Origin: Pseudopedobacter saltans
GTDB lineage: Bacteria; Bacteroidota; Bacteroidia; Chitinophagales; Chitinophagaceae
NCBI GenBank assembly: GCA_003241175.1
Contig: QFOI01000111.1
Span: 1-9,406 of the forward strand
Length of the DNA stretch: 9,406 bases
Reading direction: 5' to 3'
Positions 1 through 6,344 of the stretch are shown here, piece by piece. How positions within the stretch are numbered: the stretch's first letter is position 1; every line of letters begins with the position of its first letter. The notes under the pieces were generated by a model that ran no database searches, had not been told where the DNA came from, and saw nothing but the letters and a program-made list of their open reading frames with translations. The position numbers and the translations under genes were made by a program.

Positions 1-61
1 CTTGGCAACCTCACGAGAGTGAAAGGTGCCAACTCCAACCACAATTGTGGAAAGATAAGTC
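1..61 (+). promoter_or_regulatory. SAM-I riboswitch aptamer, 3' half (5' end outside window)
   Basis: This RNA element binds S-adenosylmethionine and shuts down methionine-pathway genes. The sequence matches the 3' half of the SAM-I fold. Helix P3 is formed by GGCAACC (4-10) and GGTGCC (25-30), with A7 bulged. It is capped by an extra CAC/GTG stem (12-14 with 19-21) closed by a GAGA tetraloop. AACTCC (31-36) is the conserved P2 3' strand. P4 is CCAC (39-42) with GTGG (47-50) around an AATT loop. GAAAGAT-like sequence follows, and GATAAGTC (54-61) is the P1 3' strand. The P1 5' strand (expected near GACTTATC), the kink-turn and half of P2 lie upstream of the window. Placement before hom fits known SAM-I targets. 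Confidence 0.9.
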
Positions 62-120
62 AGCGAATTTTGCCTGTATACAGTGTGAACTGTAATAAGA
101 TATAACCCGCTTGATTTATC
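54..120 (+). promoter_or_regulatory. Antiterminator helix of the SAM-I riboswitch
   Basis: GATAAGTCAGCG (54-65) can pair with CGCTTGATTTATC (108-120). The helix has 12 base pairs with one G-U wobble (G59-T115) and one bulged T (T112). Its left strand contains the whole P1 3' strand of the aptamer. Its right strand overlaps the left arm, the loop and two right-arm bases of the terminator at 105-128. The helix therefore competes with both P1 and the terminator, as expected for an OFF switch: without SAM it forms and transcription continues, and with SAM P1 forms and the terminator wins. The loop it encloses holds a second hairpin, TACAGT (79-84) with ACTGTA (89-94), closed by a GTGA (GNRA-type) tetraloop. 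The pairing is seen directly; the switching is inferred from the family. Confidence 0.8.
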
Positions 121-136
121 AGGCGGGTATTTTTTT
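105..136 (+). terminator. Riboswitch-controlled intrinsic terminator
   Basis: A 10-bp stem, ACCCGCTTGA (105-114) with TCAGGCGGGT (119-128), contains one G-T pair and a TTTA loop. It is followed within two bases by a run of seven T (130-136). It lies about 45 bases after the aptamer and about 90 bases before the hom start codon. It is mutually exclusive with the antiterminator at 54-120, so it is the output module of the riboswitch rather than the end of an upstream gene. Confidence 0.85.
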
Positions 137-173
137 GTCTGGATATGAGGATTAGAACATTATTTTTTGAAAA

Positions 174-197
174 GGTATTTACACATTTAGTAATACC
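174..197 (+). other. Small hairpin in the hom leader
   Basis: GGTAT (174-178) and TAC (180-182) pair with GTAATACC (190-197), leaving T179 bulged and a 7-base ACATTTA loop. It has no T tract, so it is not a terminator. It lies between the riboswitch terminator and the hom start and ends 31 bases before the ATG. It may stabilise the 5' end of the read-through mRNA, or it may have no role. An 8-bp stem in AT-rich DNA could be chance. Confidence 0.3.
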
Positions 198-228
198 AAT
201 TGTGTATGTAATTAAATAATTTTGAATC

Positions 229-1485
229 ATGGTTCACCGCAAAAAATTAGTGATCGGTTTGTTCGGTTTTGGTGTAGTAGGAGAAGGGTTGTACCGAATC
301 TTGCAGCAGACGCCTTCTTTACATGCAGAAATAAAAAAAGCATGTATCAAACATCCAGGAAAAAAAAGGAATGCACCACAGGATCTATTTACCTCTGACA
401 AAGAGGATATATTGAACGATCCTGAGATAAATGTGGTAGTGGAGGTTATCGATGATGCAGATGCTGCATTTGAAATAGTAAAGACTGCTCTAACCAATGG
501 AAAAGCTGTTGTCAGTGCCAGTAAAAAAATGATTGCAGAGCATTTGCAAGAAATTCTGACACTGCAAAAGGAAACGGATCTGCCATTTTTATGTGAATCC
601 GCGGCATGCGCTTCCATTCCAGTTATTCGTAATCTGGAAGAGTATTATGACAATGATCTTTTGCATGCGATAATGGCTATTGCCAATGGTTCAACCAATT
701 TTATTTTGACAAAAATGTTTCAGGATAAGTTGGATTTTAACGATGCTCTATTGCTTGCTCAACAACTGGGTTTTGCTGAAAGTGATCCCAAATTGGATGT
801 GGAAGGCTATGATGCTGTTAACAAATGGACCATATTACTATTGCATGCTTATGGGATAGTAACGAGAGCGGAAAACTTGGTGTTCACGGGAATTCAAAAC
901 ATATCATTGTCGGATGCTAATGTAGCCAAAGAGCGTTCCTATGAGATCAAGTTGGTCAATCAAGCAGTGAAACTTCTCAACGGTAAAGTTGCGGCATTCG
1001 TTCTCCCTCAATTTGTTGAAAGTTCAAGTCATTTGGCATTTGTTCGAAATGAATATAATGGTGTTGTGATTGAGAGTGGTTTTGCGGACAAGCAATTTTT
1101 CTATGGAAAAGGTGCTGGTAGTTTACCTACAGGATCAGCTGTTTTGAGTGATATATCGGCATTGCGTTACGGTTATAAATACGAATACAAAAAGCTATAC
1201 TACAACACCCCATTGGAACTAACCAATGATTTTTATTTAAAGGTTTATGTTAGTTTCGATGAGCTGAAATACATCCACAAAGAGGAATTTGAATGGATTG
1301 AGGAATGGCACGGTGGACAAGAACGTAGTTATCTGGTAGGTGTGATTAGTTTTGATAAATTGGCAACATCTAGTTGGTGGAAAGAAAATGGCGTGTCACT
1401 TATAGTGATGCCAGAAGGTATAATCGAGGAGATCGATACTCGAAAAGTGAAAAAGCGTAGTCTGGAATTGGCTGGTTTACGTTAA
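229..1485 (+). CDS. hom: Homoserine dehydrogenase, stand-alone (no aspartokinase domain)
   Basis: This cytosolic enzyme reduces aspartate-4-semialdehyde to homoserine with NAD(P)H, the branch point to methionine and threonine. The 418-residue protein begins with a Rossmann fold, G13-x-G15-x-x-G18. It has SASKK (96-100), matching the family (T/S)xxK motif, and the substrate-domain signature ANGSTNFILTK (152-162). GFAESDP (181-187) is followed by D195 and K199, which align with the catalytic Asp/Lys of the family. The C-terminal part (about 330-418) resembles a divergent ACT-like region without a clear D-x-PG signature, so feedback sensing is uncertain. There is no aspartokinase fusion. The start at 229 places the dinucleotide-binding strand at residues 7-12, as usual. 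No Shine-Dalgarno is visible. The gene lies directly behind the SAM-I switch, which assigns it to methionine synthesis. Identification is firm. Confidence 0.95.
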   Translation: MVHRKKLVIGLFGFGVVGEGLYRILQQTPSLHAEIKKACIKHPGKKRNAPQDLFTSDKEDILNDPEINVVVEVIDDADAAFEIVKTALTNGKAVVSASKKMIAEHLQEILTLQKETDLPFLCESAACASIPVIRNLEEYYDNDLLHAIMAIANGSTNFILTKMFQDKLDFNDALLLAQQLGFAESDPKLDVEGYDAVNKWTILLLHAYGIVTRAENLVFTGIQNISLSDANVAKERSYEIKLVNQAVKLLNGKVAAFVLPQFVESSSHLAFVRNEYNGVVIESGFADKQFFYGKGAGSLPTGSAVLSDISALRYGYKYEYKKLYYNTPLELTNDFYLKVYVSFDELKYIHKEEFEWIEEWHGGQERSYLVGVISFDKLATSSWWKENGVSLIVMPEGIIEEIDTRKVKKRSLELAGLR

Positions 1486-1528
1486 GCAAAAAGCGTGAAG
1501 GAAATTCCTTCACGCTTTTTGCTTTTTT
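1484..1528 (+). terminator. Terminator of hom, shared with the convergent gene
   Basis: A perfect 18-bp stem (1484-1501 with 1507-1524) has a five-base AAATT loop. It starts inside the hom stop codon and is followed by a T run (1523-1528) on the + strand. The stop codon of the convergent aldo/keto reductase gene (1527-1529) lies just past the right arm. The hairpin therefore also sits at the end of that transcript and may act in both directions, although the T tract is weaker on the - strand. Confidence 0.85.
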
Positions 1529-2378
1529 ATAGTTTGATTCCGAAATGTTCCATAAAATGGTCCGGATGAGCGCCGGTTCGTTCTTCCGTATCCAAACTAT
1601 CAATTCTTTCAATATCTTCATTCGACAATTCAAAATCAAAAATATCCGCATTTTGTGCAATACGTTCTTTGTGGGTACTTTTAGGAATTGTGATGATCCC
1701 TTTTTGCAAATCCCAACGTAATATGACTTGTGCCGTGGATTTTTTGTGTTTTTGGGCAATATCTACTATGGTTTCATTTTCCAAAACTCTTCCACGCATT
1801 AATGGCGACCAAGCTTCCATTTGGATATTGTGATCTTTACAGAAAGAAAGCATATTGGGTTGCACTAATTTCGGATGAAATTCATTTTGCAAAACCATTG
1901 GTTTGATCTCGCTCTGGCTCATGATTTCCACAATCTGGTGCTCTAGACAGTTGCACACACCGATCGCTTTGATTTTGCCTTCTTGGTAAAGACCTTCCAT
2001 TGCTTTCCATGTATCCACCAATAGTGATGGAACAGGCCAGTGTATGAGGTAAAGGTCGATATAATCAGTTTGTAATTTATTTAAAGAAGTTTCAAAAGCT
2101 TTACGCGTTTTTTCAGTTCCCATATCTTCAATCCAAACCTTCGTTGTAAGAAAAACATCTTTACGGTCAATGTTAGACGTTTTGATAGCCTCTCCAACAC
2201 CTTCCTCATTTTTGTAAAAAGAGGCTGTATCCACGTGTCGATAACCAATGTCAAATGCATTGTGTATTGCCTGTGTCACTTCTTTTCCGTCTGCGGTTTT
2301 GTACACACCTAAACCCAAATAAGGCATTTGGACATTGTTGTTCAGTTGTACGGTTCCGTTTATGTCAGTGATGATCAT
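1527..2378 (-). CDS. Aldo/keto reductase (AKR superfamily, 2,5-diketogluconate reductase-like)
   Basis: This is an NADPH-dependent cytosolic oxidoreductase that reduces aldehydes or ketones to alcohols; the substrate cannot be told from sequence. The 283-residue length is typical of the small bacterial AKR enzymes. The catalytic tetrad is present as D50, Y55, K80 and H113: D50 and Y55 in GYRHVDTASFY, K80 in LTTKVW, and H113 in LIHWP. The cofactor-phosphate motif IPKSTHKERI (231-240) is intact, and the N-terminal LGLGVYK is the usual beta-hairpin/strand entry of the barrel. The gene starts 33 bases after the stop of the TPR gene and is probably the last gene of the polX-like/TPR/AKR operon. 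Close relatives include the DkgA/DkgB and glyoxal-reductase types, so I give no symbol. Confidence 0.93.
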   Translation of the reverse strand: MIITDINGTVQLNNNVQMPYLGLGVYKTADGKEVTQAIHNAFDIGYRHVDTASFYKNEEGVGEAIKTSNIDRKDVFLTTKVWIEDMGTEKTRKAFETSLNKLQTDYIDLYLIHWPVPSLLVDTWKAMEGLYQEGKIKAIGVCNCLEHQIVEIMSQSEIKPMVLQNEFHPKLVQPNMLSFCKDHNIQMEAWSPLMRGRVLENETIVDIAQKHKKSTAQVILRWDLQKGIITIPKSTHKERIAQNADIFDFELSNEDIERIDSLDTEERTGAHPDHFMEHFGIKL

Positions 2379-2411
2379 GTCTTTTTTGATTTTGTTTTGA
2401 AAATGAGAAAA

Positions 2412-2726
2412 TTAGTACAAGAGCTCTTCGTAGGCAGACTGTAACTCATTGTAAGCATGTCTTTCATTCAATTGTTTCGCAATAACCATACCTTTTTCGT
2501 ACCAATGGATAGCTGCATCCTTGTCCTGCAAATCCTCCATTAGTTTGGCAATATGGTAGTAAGATCCTACATAATTAGGATTTTTGTCCAAAAGAAATTC
2601 AAAAGTGTTTTTGGCATTTTCTTTTTCTCCTATTTTGATGTATTCGAGAGCCAGCGCATGTAGAAGAAAACTATCCTCAGGATTTGCCTTAAGCATTTCT
2701 TTTATTCTTTCTATTCTATTGTCCAT
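2412..2726 (-). CDS. Small tetratricopeptide-repeat (TPR) protein
   Basis: A 104-residue soluble, all-helical protein. Residues about 15-48 (HALALEYIKIGEKENAKNTF, continuing LLDKNP) and about 49-82 (GSYYHIAKLMEDLQDKDAAI, continuing YEKGM) form two consecutive TPR units, with a further helix at the C-terminus. I chose the start at 2726 (protein MDNRIERIKEML). The reading frame extends 14 codons upstream to 2768, but that part has no homology-like pattern and lies wholly inside the polX-like gene. With this start the ATG overlaps the upstream stop in ATGGACAATAG, an 11-bp overlap that suggests translational coupling. TPR proteins mediate protein contacts. The partner is unknown, and the PolX-like protein is the obvious candidate by context only. 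Confidence 0.85.
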   Translation of the reverse strand: MDNRIERIKEMLKANPEDSFLLHALALEYIKIGEKENAKNTFEFLLDKNPNYVGSYYHIAKLMEDLQDKDAAIHWYEKGMVIAKQLNERHAYNELQSAYEELLY

Positions 2727-4410
2727 GGTTGTTTTTTCGTTTAGATTTTTGTTTTGCCACAAATGCATGCATTTCTTCCAAACTAAAGCTACTAAGGTTT
2801 TGCTTAGACGTTAATCCTGCTTTTTGACCTACGGATACACCATATTGGATTACATGACAACCTTCTGTAGAGTGAGCATCGGGGTTTATGGAAGTGATGA
2901 TACCATTATCCAAAGCGCGATAAAGCCAACGCCAATCAATATCCAGACGACGGGGGTGGGCATTAAGTTCAATTACAACATCGTTTTCTTGGCAAGCTTT
3001 AATGATTTTATCGTGGTCAACTGGATAGCCCGCCCTAGACAACAAGAGACGACCAGTCATGTGTCCCAATATCGAAGTGTAAGGATTAGCAACTGCCGCC
3101 AAGATGCGAGAAGTTGCTTTCTCTTCGTCCATTTTTAAAATGGAATGGACAGAGGCAATAATAAGGTCAAAACTGTCCAATACTTCATCTGGATAATCAA
3201 GGTCACCATTATACAAAATATCGCTTTCAATACTTTTGAATATATGAAAAGGGGCTAGTTCTTGATTGAGTTGGTCGATTTCCTTGTGTTGTTCTAAGAC
3301 TCGATCTGGTTTCAGCCCGTTGGCATAAAAAGCAGATTGGCTGTGGTCGCTAATGACCAAGTATTCCAATCCTAAAGATTTGACATATTGTGCCATTTCT
3401 CTGAGAGTGTTTGCTCCATCACTCCAGTTGCTGTGACTATGGATAATCCCTTTGATTTCTTTCGTCTGAATTACATCAGGAATCTGATTCGTTTTAGCTT
3501 TTTGAATAACTTCCGGAAAATCGCGTAGGTAAGGTGGGATGATTGCTGTTCCTGCTTTTTGGAAAATCTCCTCTTCAGTTTGGAATACTTCTCCCTCTGA
3601 GAATGGGAATTCTTTTTTCCATGCTTCCAAAAAATCCTGACTTCCTGTACGCTCAAACTGTTGGAAGGCTAATTGATCTTTTGGATAAATAAATAGGCTT
3701 ATTTGGATGTTTTCTTCTGTCGAAAAAAGCCCAATACCTTCTGTACTGCCTTTATCTGTCCAATTTTTCTTTTCGGTAAAAGACTTTAGTTCGGATATGC
3801 TACAGTCCGTTACCCATTCCAATTGTTCAATAATCTCTTGCTGTTCACGATATTTTCCACAAATAAGAAATGTATTGGAGGGAAAAGTTTTCAATAGCTC
3901 TTCGTGTATAGATTTTGCAACGTTATCCACCTGCGCATACAAAAATAAGCCTTGACTTTGCTGGTAAAACTCGATTGCCTGACGGATGTTTTCCTGCGTT
4001 TTCTCTCCAAAACCTTTATAATGGAGAAGTCTGTTTTCATTACATGCATACAGTAGTTCTCCCAGATTTTCTATACCGAGATCTTTCCATATTGTTTGTA
4101 CTTTTTTGGCGCCAAGACCTTTGATCTGTAACATTTCTACGATGCCCTTTGGCGTTTCGTTGAGGTATTTGTCCAATAACGGTAGCCTTCCTGTTGCAAT
4201 CTGATCCAATATCTTTTGCGCAATAGCTTCACCTATGCCTTTGATGGAGGCGATTTCATTGTGTGACAATTCGGAAAAAGCTTTTGGGTACTTTTCTATT
4301 ATACGGACAACATTAGCGTAGGATTTTATTTTGAATGGATTTTCACCATGTATTTCCATCAGTTTTGACAACAATGAAAAATTCTTTGCAATGGTTTCGT
4401 TACTGATCAT
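2716..4410 (-). CDS. PolX-family protein: helix-hairpin-helix + degenerate polymerase + PHP phosphoesterase
   Basis: Bacterial PolX proteins are gap-filling DNA repair enzymes with a polymerase core and a C-terminal PHP domain acting as a Mn-dependent 3'-5' exonuclease. This 564-residue protein has the normal family length. Three helix-hairpin-helix motifs are visible: IKGIG (56-60), IKGLG (96-100) and YKGFG (131-135). The PHP domain (about 318-552) keeps all expected metal ligands: H324/H326 in HSHSNWSDG, D331, D355-H356, E395, H422, H450 in GHMTGR, and D511/H513 in NPDAH. In the palm region, G185-KYREQQEIIEQLE aligns with the family's GS-RR...D-x-D motif but has Q196 and E198 in place of the two aspartates. 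IQISLF (235-240) has S238 where the third aspartate should be. Nucleotidyl transfer is therefore probably lost while the phosphoesterase is kept. It is the first gene of a probable three-gene operon. Confidence 0.88.
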   Translation of the reverse strand: MISNETIAKNFSLLSKLMEIHGENPFKIKSYANVVRIIEKYPKAFSELSHNEIASIKGIGEAIAQKILDQIATGRLPLLDKYLNETPKGIVEMLQIKGLGAKKVQTIWKDLGIENLGELLYACNENRLLHYKGFGEKTQENIRQAIEFYQQSQGLFLYAQVDNVAKSIHEELLKTFPSNTFLICGKYREQQEIIEQLEWVTDCSISELKSFTEKKNWTDKGSTEGIGLFSTEENIQISLFIYPKDQLAFQQFERTGSQDFLEAWKKEFPFSEGEVFQTEEEIFQKAGTAIIPPYLRDFPEVIQKAKTNQIPDVIQTKEIKGIIHSHSNWSDGANTLREMAQYVKSLGLEYLVISDHSQSAFYANGLKPDRVLEQHKEIDQLNQELAPFHIFKSIESDILYNGDLDYPDEVLDSFDLIIASVHSILKMDEEKATSRILAAVANPYTSILGHMTGRLLLSRAGYPVDHDKIIKACQENDVVIELNAHPRRLDIDWRWLYRALDNGIITSINPDAHSTEGCHVIQYGVSVGQKAGLTSKQNLSSFSLEEMHAFVAKQKSKRKNNHGQ

Positions 4411-4461
4411 TTAATTGTACATTCTTTTTTAAAAGCCGAAATTAGACCAATATTTAAAAAC

Positions 4462-4486
4462 AAAAAAGCCGCTAACGAATAGCGGC
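4462..4486 (-). terminator. Terminator of the lipoprotein gene
   Basis: Read on the - strand, a 7-bp GC-rich stem (4480-4486 with 4468-4474) closes a five-base loop and is followed at once by six T (complement of the A run 4462-4467). It lies 25 bases past the stop of the lipoprotein gene. It insulates that gene from the polX-like operon. Confidence 0.85.
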
Positions 4487-4510
4487 CTTTCCATACTCTT
4501 AATCTAAAAC

Positions 4511-5167
4511 TTATTTATTTTTTACAATACCATTCTTGATAAGGTCTTTAACGATGGTACGTGCATAGTCCGTCGCTAGATTTTTGGCAGATGATGGATC
4601 AAACGAAGTTGATTGTGCAGAATACAACAACGTATTGTTAGAGGTCACGTCATACAAGTTTGTTTCGAAAACATAGTTTGTAGAGTTGTAGTATCCTCCG
4701 CCATATCCGCCCCATCCTGGACCCCAAGCCCATGGAGAGTAGAAAGAATAATATCCCCAGAAACTACCATAGTAAGGATAAAACCCTGGACCCCAACCGC
4801 CGGGTACAAATCTTTGACTTTTGTCTTTGTCAACAAGTGTTACTGTAATGACACCATCATAACCATCATTATGTAACTTGTCCATGGCTTCAGTCTCATT
4901 CATCTTGCCAAATGTTGTAGGATCGTAGGCAGAGGATGCTGCGGCGGCATTGATGCCATATTTAGCCAAATCTTTCACCAATTCATCTTCCATCTTGGTC
5001 TTGACGATGAAGTTTTTCTTACTTAACAAACCTAATACTAAAATTTTGTTGAATTTAGTTTCGGCGGCATTTTTGGCTGTCCAGCTTGAGCCTAATTGAG
5101 AGGTGCTACACGCTGCAAAGGAAAGTGCCATTGCAGGTAGTATCATCCATAATAATAGCTTTTTCAT
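4511..5167 (-). CDS. Lipoprotein of unknown function with Gly/aromatic-rich insert
   Basis: The 218-residue protein starts with a lipoprotein signal peptide (MKKLLLWMILPAMALSFAAC). The lipobox SFAAC predicts lipidation at C20 and a periplasm- or outer-membrane-facing anchor. Residues about 36-115 read as alternating strands and helices (FNKILVLGLL, then an amphipathic helix from KMEDELVKDL, then DGYDGVITVTLVDK). This resembles small alpha/beta folds found in envelope lipoproteins of the CsgG/LpoB kind, but only by pattern. Residues 121-160 are a low-complexity segment dominated by G, Y, W, F and P. Residues 164-185 return to beta-strand pattern (YVFETNLYDV), followed by a C-terminal helix. 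It is monocistronic with its own terminator. I do not recognise a characterised family and assign no function. Confidence 0.85.
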   Translation of the reverse strand: MKKLLLWMILPAMALSFAACSTSQLGSSWTAKNAAETKFNKILVLGLLSKKNFIVKTKMEDELVKDLAKYGINAAAASSAYDPTTFGKMNETEAMDKLHNDGYDGVITVTLVDKDKSQRFVPGGWGPGFYPYYGSFWGYYSFYSPWAWGPGWGGYGGGYYNSTNYVFETNLYDVTSNNTLLYSAQSTSFDPSSAKNLATDYARTIVKDLIKNGIVKNK

Positions 5168-5214
5168 ATCGAGGATTTAATGTTGTTCACTTAAGTATTG
5201 GATTACAAATTTGC

Positions 5215-5255
5215 AAAAAAGATTAAAGAATCCATTCGGATTAACAATCTTTTTT
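5215..5255 (-). terminator. Terminator downstream of coaE
   Basis: AAAAAAGATT (5215-5224) pairs with AATCTTTTTT (5246-5255). Inside it, AATCC (5229-5233) pairs with GGATT (5238-5242) around an ATTC loop, with a small asymmetric internal loop between the two stems. On the - strand it ends in six T and lies 30 bases after the coaE stop. The outer stem is A/T only, so a T run also exists on the + strand. No + strand gene needs it. Confidence 0.65.
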
Positions 5256-5285
5256 GTTGTTGCAATCTTATACGAATGATCGTTT

Positions 5286-5882
5286 TTATTTGTTTGCTAA
5301 ATCTAGTAATTTTTTATGTAAAATCAAAACTTGATCGGTCAAAAGTTGTTTTTCATCGTTAAGAATGACAAAATCGCAAAGTTTCATTTTCATTTCTTCG
5401 TTCAACTGGTTGTGCATCCTTTTTTGAATGTCTTCGTACTGGGCGTTGTCTCTCGCTGCTACACGCTGCATTCTAATGTTTTTGGGCGTATAGACGCCAA
5501 TTACAAAATCAAGGTCTCCTGCTGTACCCGACTCGAAAAGTAATGCGGCTTCTTTTATAGTATAAGGTGCAGTTTGTAAATGCATCCAATCTTTAGCTGC
5601 TTGGATGGTTGCTGGATGTACAAGGCTATTCAGTAATTCCAATTTGTAAGGATCTGAAAAGACAATTGAAGCAAGATATTGCCTATTGAGTTTGCCATCT
5701 TGATAGGTGTCATTACCAAATGTATCCATCAGTTTTTTTTTGAGGGACTCATTTTCGTTCATAATGTTTTTGGCGGTTGAGTCCGCATCAAAAATCGGTA
5801 TACCTAATACTTGAAAAATTTTGGCTACCGTGGACTTCCCGCTTCCAATACCTCCTGTTAAGCCAATATGAAGTTGCGCCAT
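5286..5882 (-). CDS. coaE: Dephospho-CoA kinase
   Basis: This enzyme catalyses the last step of coenzyme A synthesis, ATP-dependent 3'-phosphorylation of dephospho-CoA in the cytosol. The 198-residue protein has the usual family length. It opens with the P-loop GLTGGIGSGKST (7-18, K16). FDADSTAKNI (31-40) supplies the conserved Asp motif. LNSLVHP (84-90), ALLFESG (113-119) and QRVAARD (139-145, lid arginines) are all family signatures. The start at 5882 puts the P-loop at the normal distance from the N-terminus. It follows yajC by 77 bases that contain a terminator, so it is probably transcribed largely on its own. A weak -7-like TAGTATTG (complement of 5900-5907) is the only promoter hint. 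Confidence 0.95.
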   Translation of the reverse strand: MAQLHIGLTGGIGSGKSTVAKIFQVLGIPIFDADSTAKNIMNENESLKKKLMDTFGNDTYQDGKLNRQYLASIVFSDPYKLELLNSLVHPATIQAAKDWMHLQTAPYTIKEAALLFESGTAGDLDFVIGVYTPKNIRMQRVAARDNAQYEDIQKRMHNQLNEEMKMKLCDFVILNDEKQLLTDQVLILHKKLLDLANK

Positions 5883-5909
5883 TCTTGCTTATTTATGAAC
5901 AATACTAAC

Positions 5910-5938
5910 AAAAAATCCCATCCGATTAAGGTGGGATT
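5910..5938 (-). terminator. Terminator after yajC
   Basis: A 9-bp stem with one G-T pair (5914-5922 with 5930-5938) and a CGATTAA loop is followed on the - strand by six T (complement of the A run 5910-5915). It lies 21 bases past the yajC stop and upstream of coaE. It marks the end of the nusB/DUF1573/yajC transcript. Confidence 0.8.
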
Positions 5939-5959
5939 AATAAAATAAGATGTAAAAAA

Positions 5960-6307
5960 CTATTTGTCAGTCGTTGCCGTTGGTTTGTTCAATGCCAATG
6001 ACCATTCTGTACTGACTGCGCTTTTTTCGATTTTAAGGTAACTGCCGGGGCTTACTTCCAATTGGAATGTCCCGTCTTCATTGACTTTGTTTATTGTACC
6101 ATGGATACCTGCGATAGTAACTACTTTGTCACCCTTTTGAATATTGTCGATAAAGTTTTTCTGTTCTTTAGCTTTCTTTTGTTGAGGGCGAATCATGAAT
6201 ATCCAGAAAACCAATATGATACCAGCCATGATGATTAACTGCATTGATCCTCCTCCTTGTGCGCCACCTGGCGCTGCCATTAAAATTACTGCTTTCGTTG
6301 AAATCAT
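5960..6307 (-). CDS. yajC: Sec translocase accessory subunit YajC
   Basis: YajC is a small inner-membrane protein that associates with SecDF and the SecYEG translocon. The protein has 115 residues. After a short polar, Gly-rich N-terminus it has one transmembrane helix (about 23-39, MQLIIMAGIILVFWIFM). The helix is followed by the family hallmark RPQQKKAKEQ (40-49) and GDKVVTIAGIHGTI (59-72) of the cytosolic domain. I kept the upstream start at 6307. A second ATG at residue 10 (MAAPGG) would also leave the helix intact and cannot be excluded. It lies 37 bases after the DUF1573 gene and ends the operon. secDF is not in the window. Confidence 0.94.
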   Translation of the reverse strand: MISTKAVILMAAPGGAQGGGSMQLIIMAGIILVFWIFMIRPQQKKAKEQKNFIDNIQKGDKVVTIAGIHGTINKVNEDGTFQLEVSPGSYLKIEKSAVSTEWSLALNKPTATTDK

Positions 6308-6344
6308 TAGAAATTGTATTTATTAAAAGAATTTGTAAAAAAAA

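Noticed and set aside
217..224. TAATTTTG, an exact match to the -7 consensus, just before the hom ATG
   Set aside because: It would start transcription at or within the start codon (leaderless mRNA). No TTG lies at the usual spacing upstream. The riboswitch already implies a promoter outside the window. Chance match in AT-rich DNA is more likely.
234..617. A 127-codon open frame on the - strand
   Set aside because: It lies entirely antisense to the Rossmann domain of hom and has no recognisable motif.
2727..2768. Fourteen-codon N-terminal extension of the TPR protein
   Set aside because: It lies wholly inside the polX-like gene in another frame. The ATG overlapping the upstream stop is the more natural start, and the extension adds nothing to the TPR fold.
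4418..4445. Possible promoter for the polX-like gene on the - strand (TAATTTCG with a TTG 16 bases upstream)
   Set aside because: The -7 match has one mismatch at a conserved T and the spacing is slightly short. Too weak to list as a feature.
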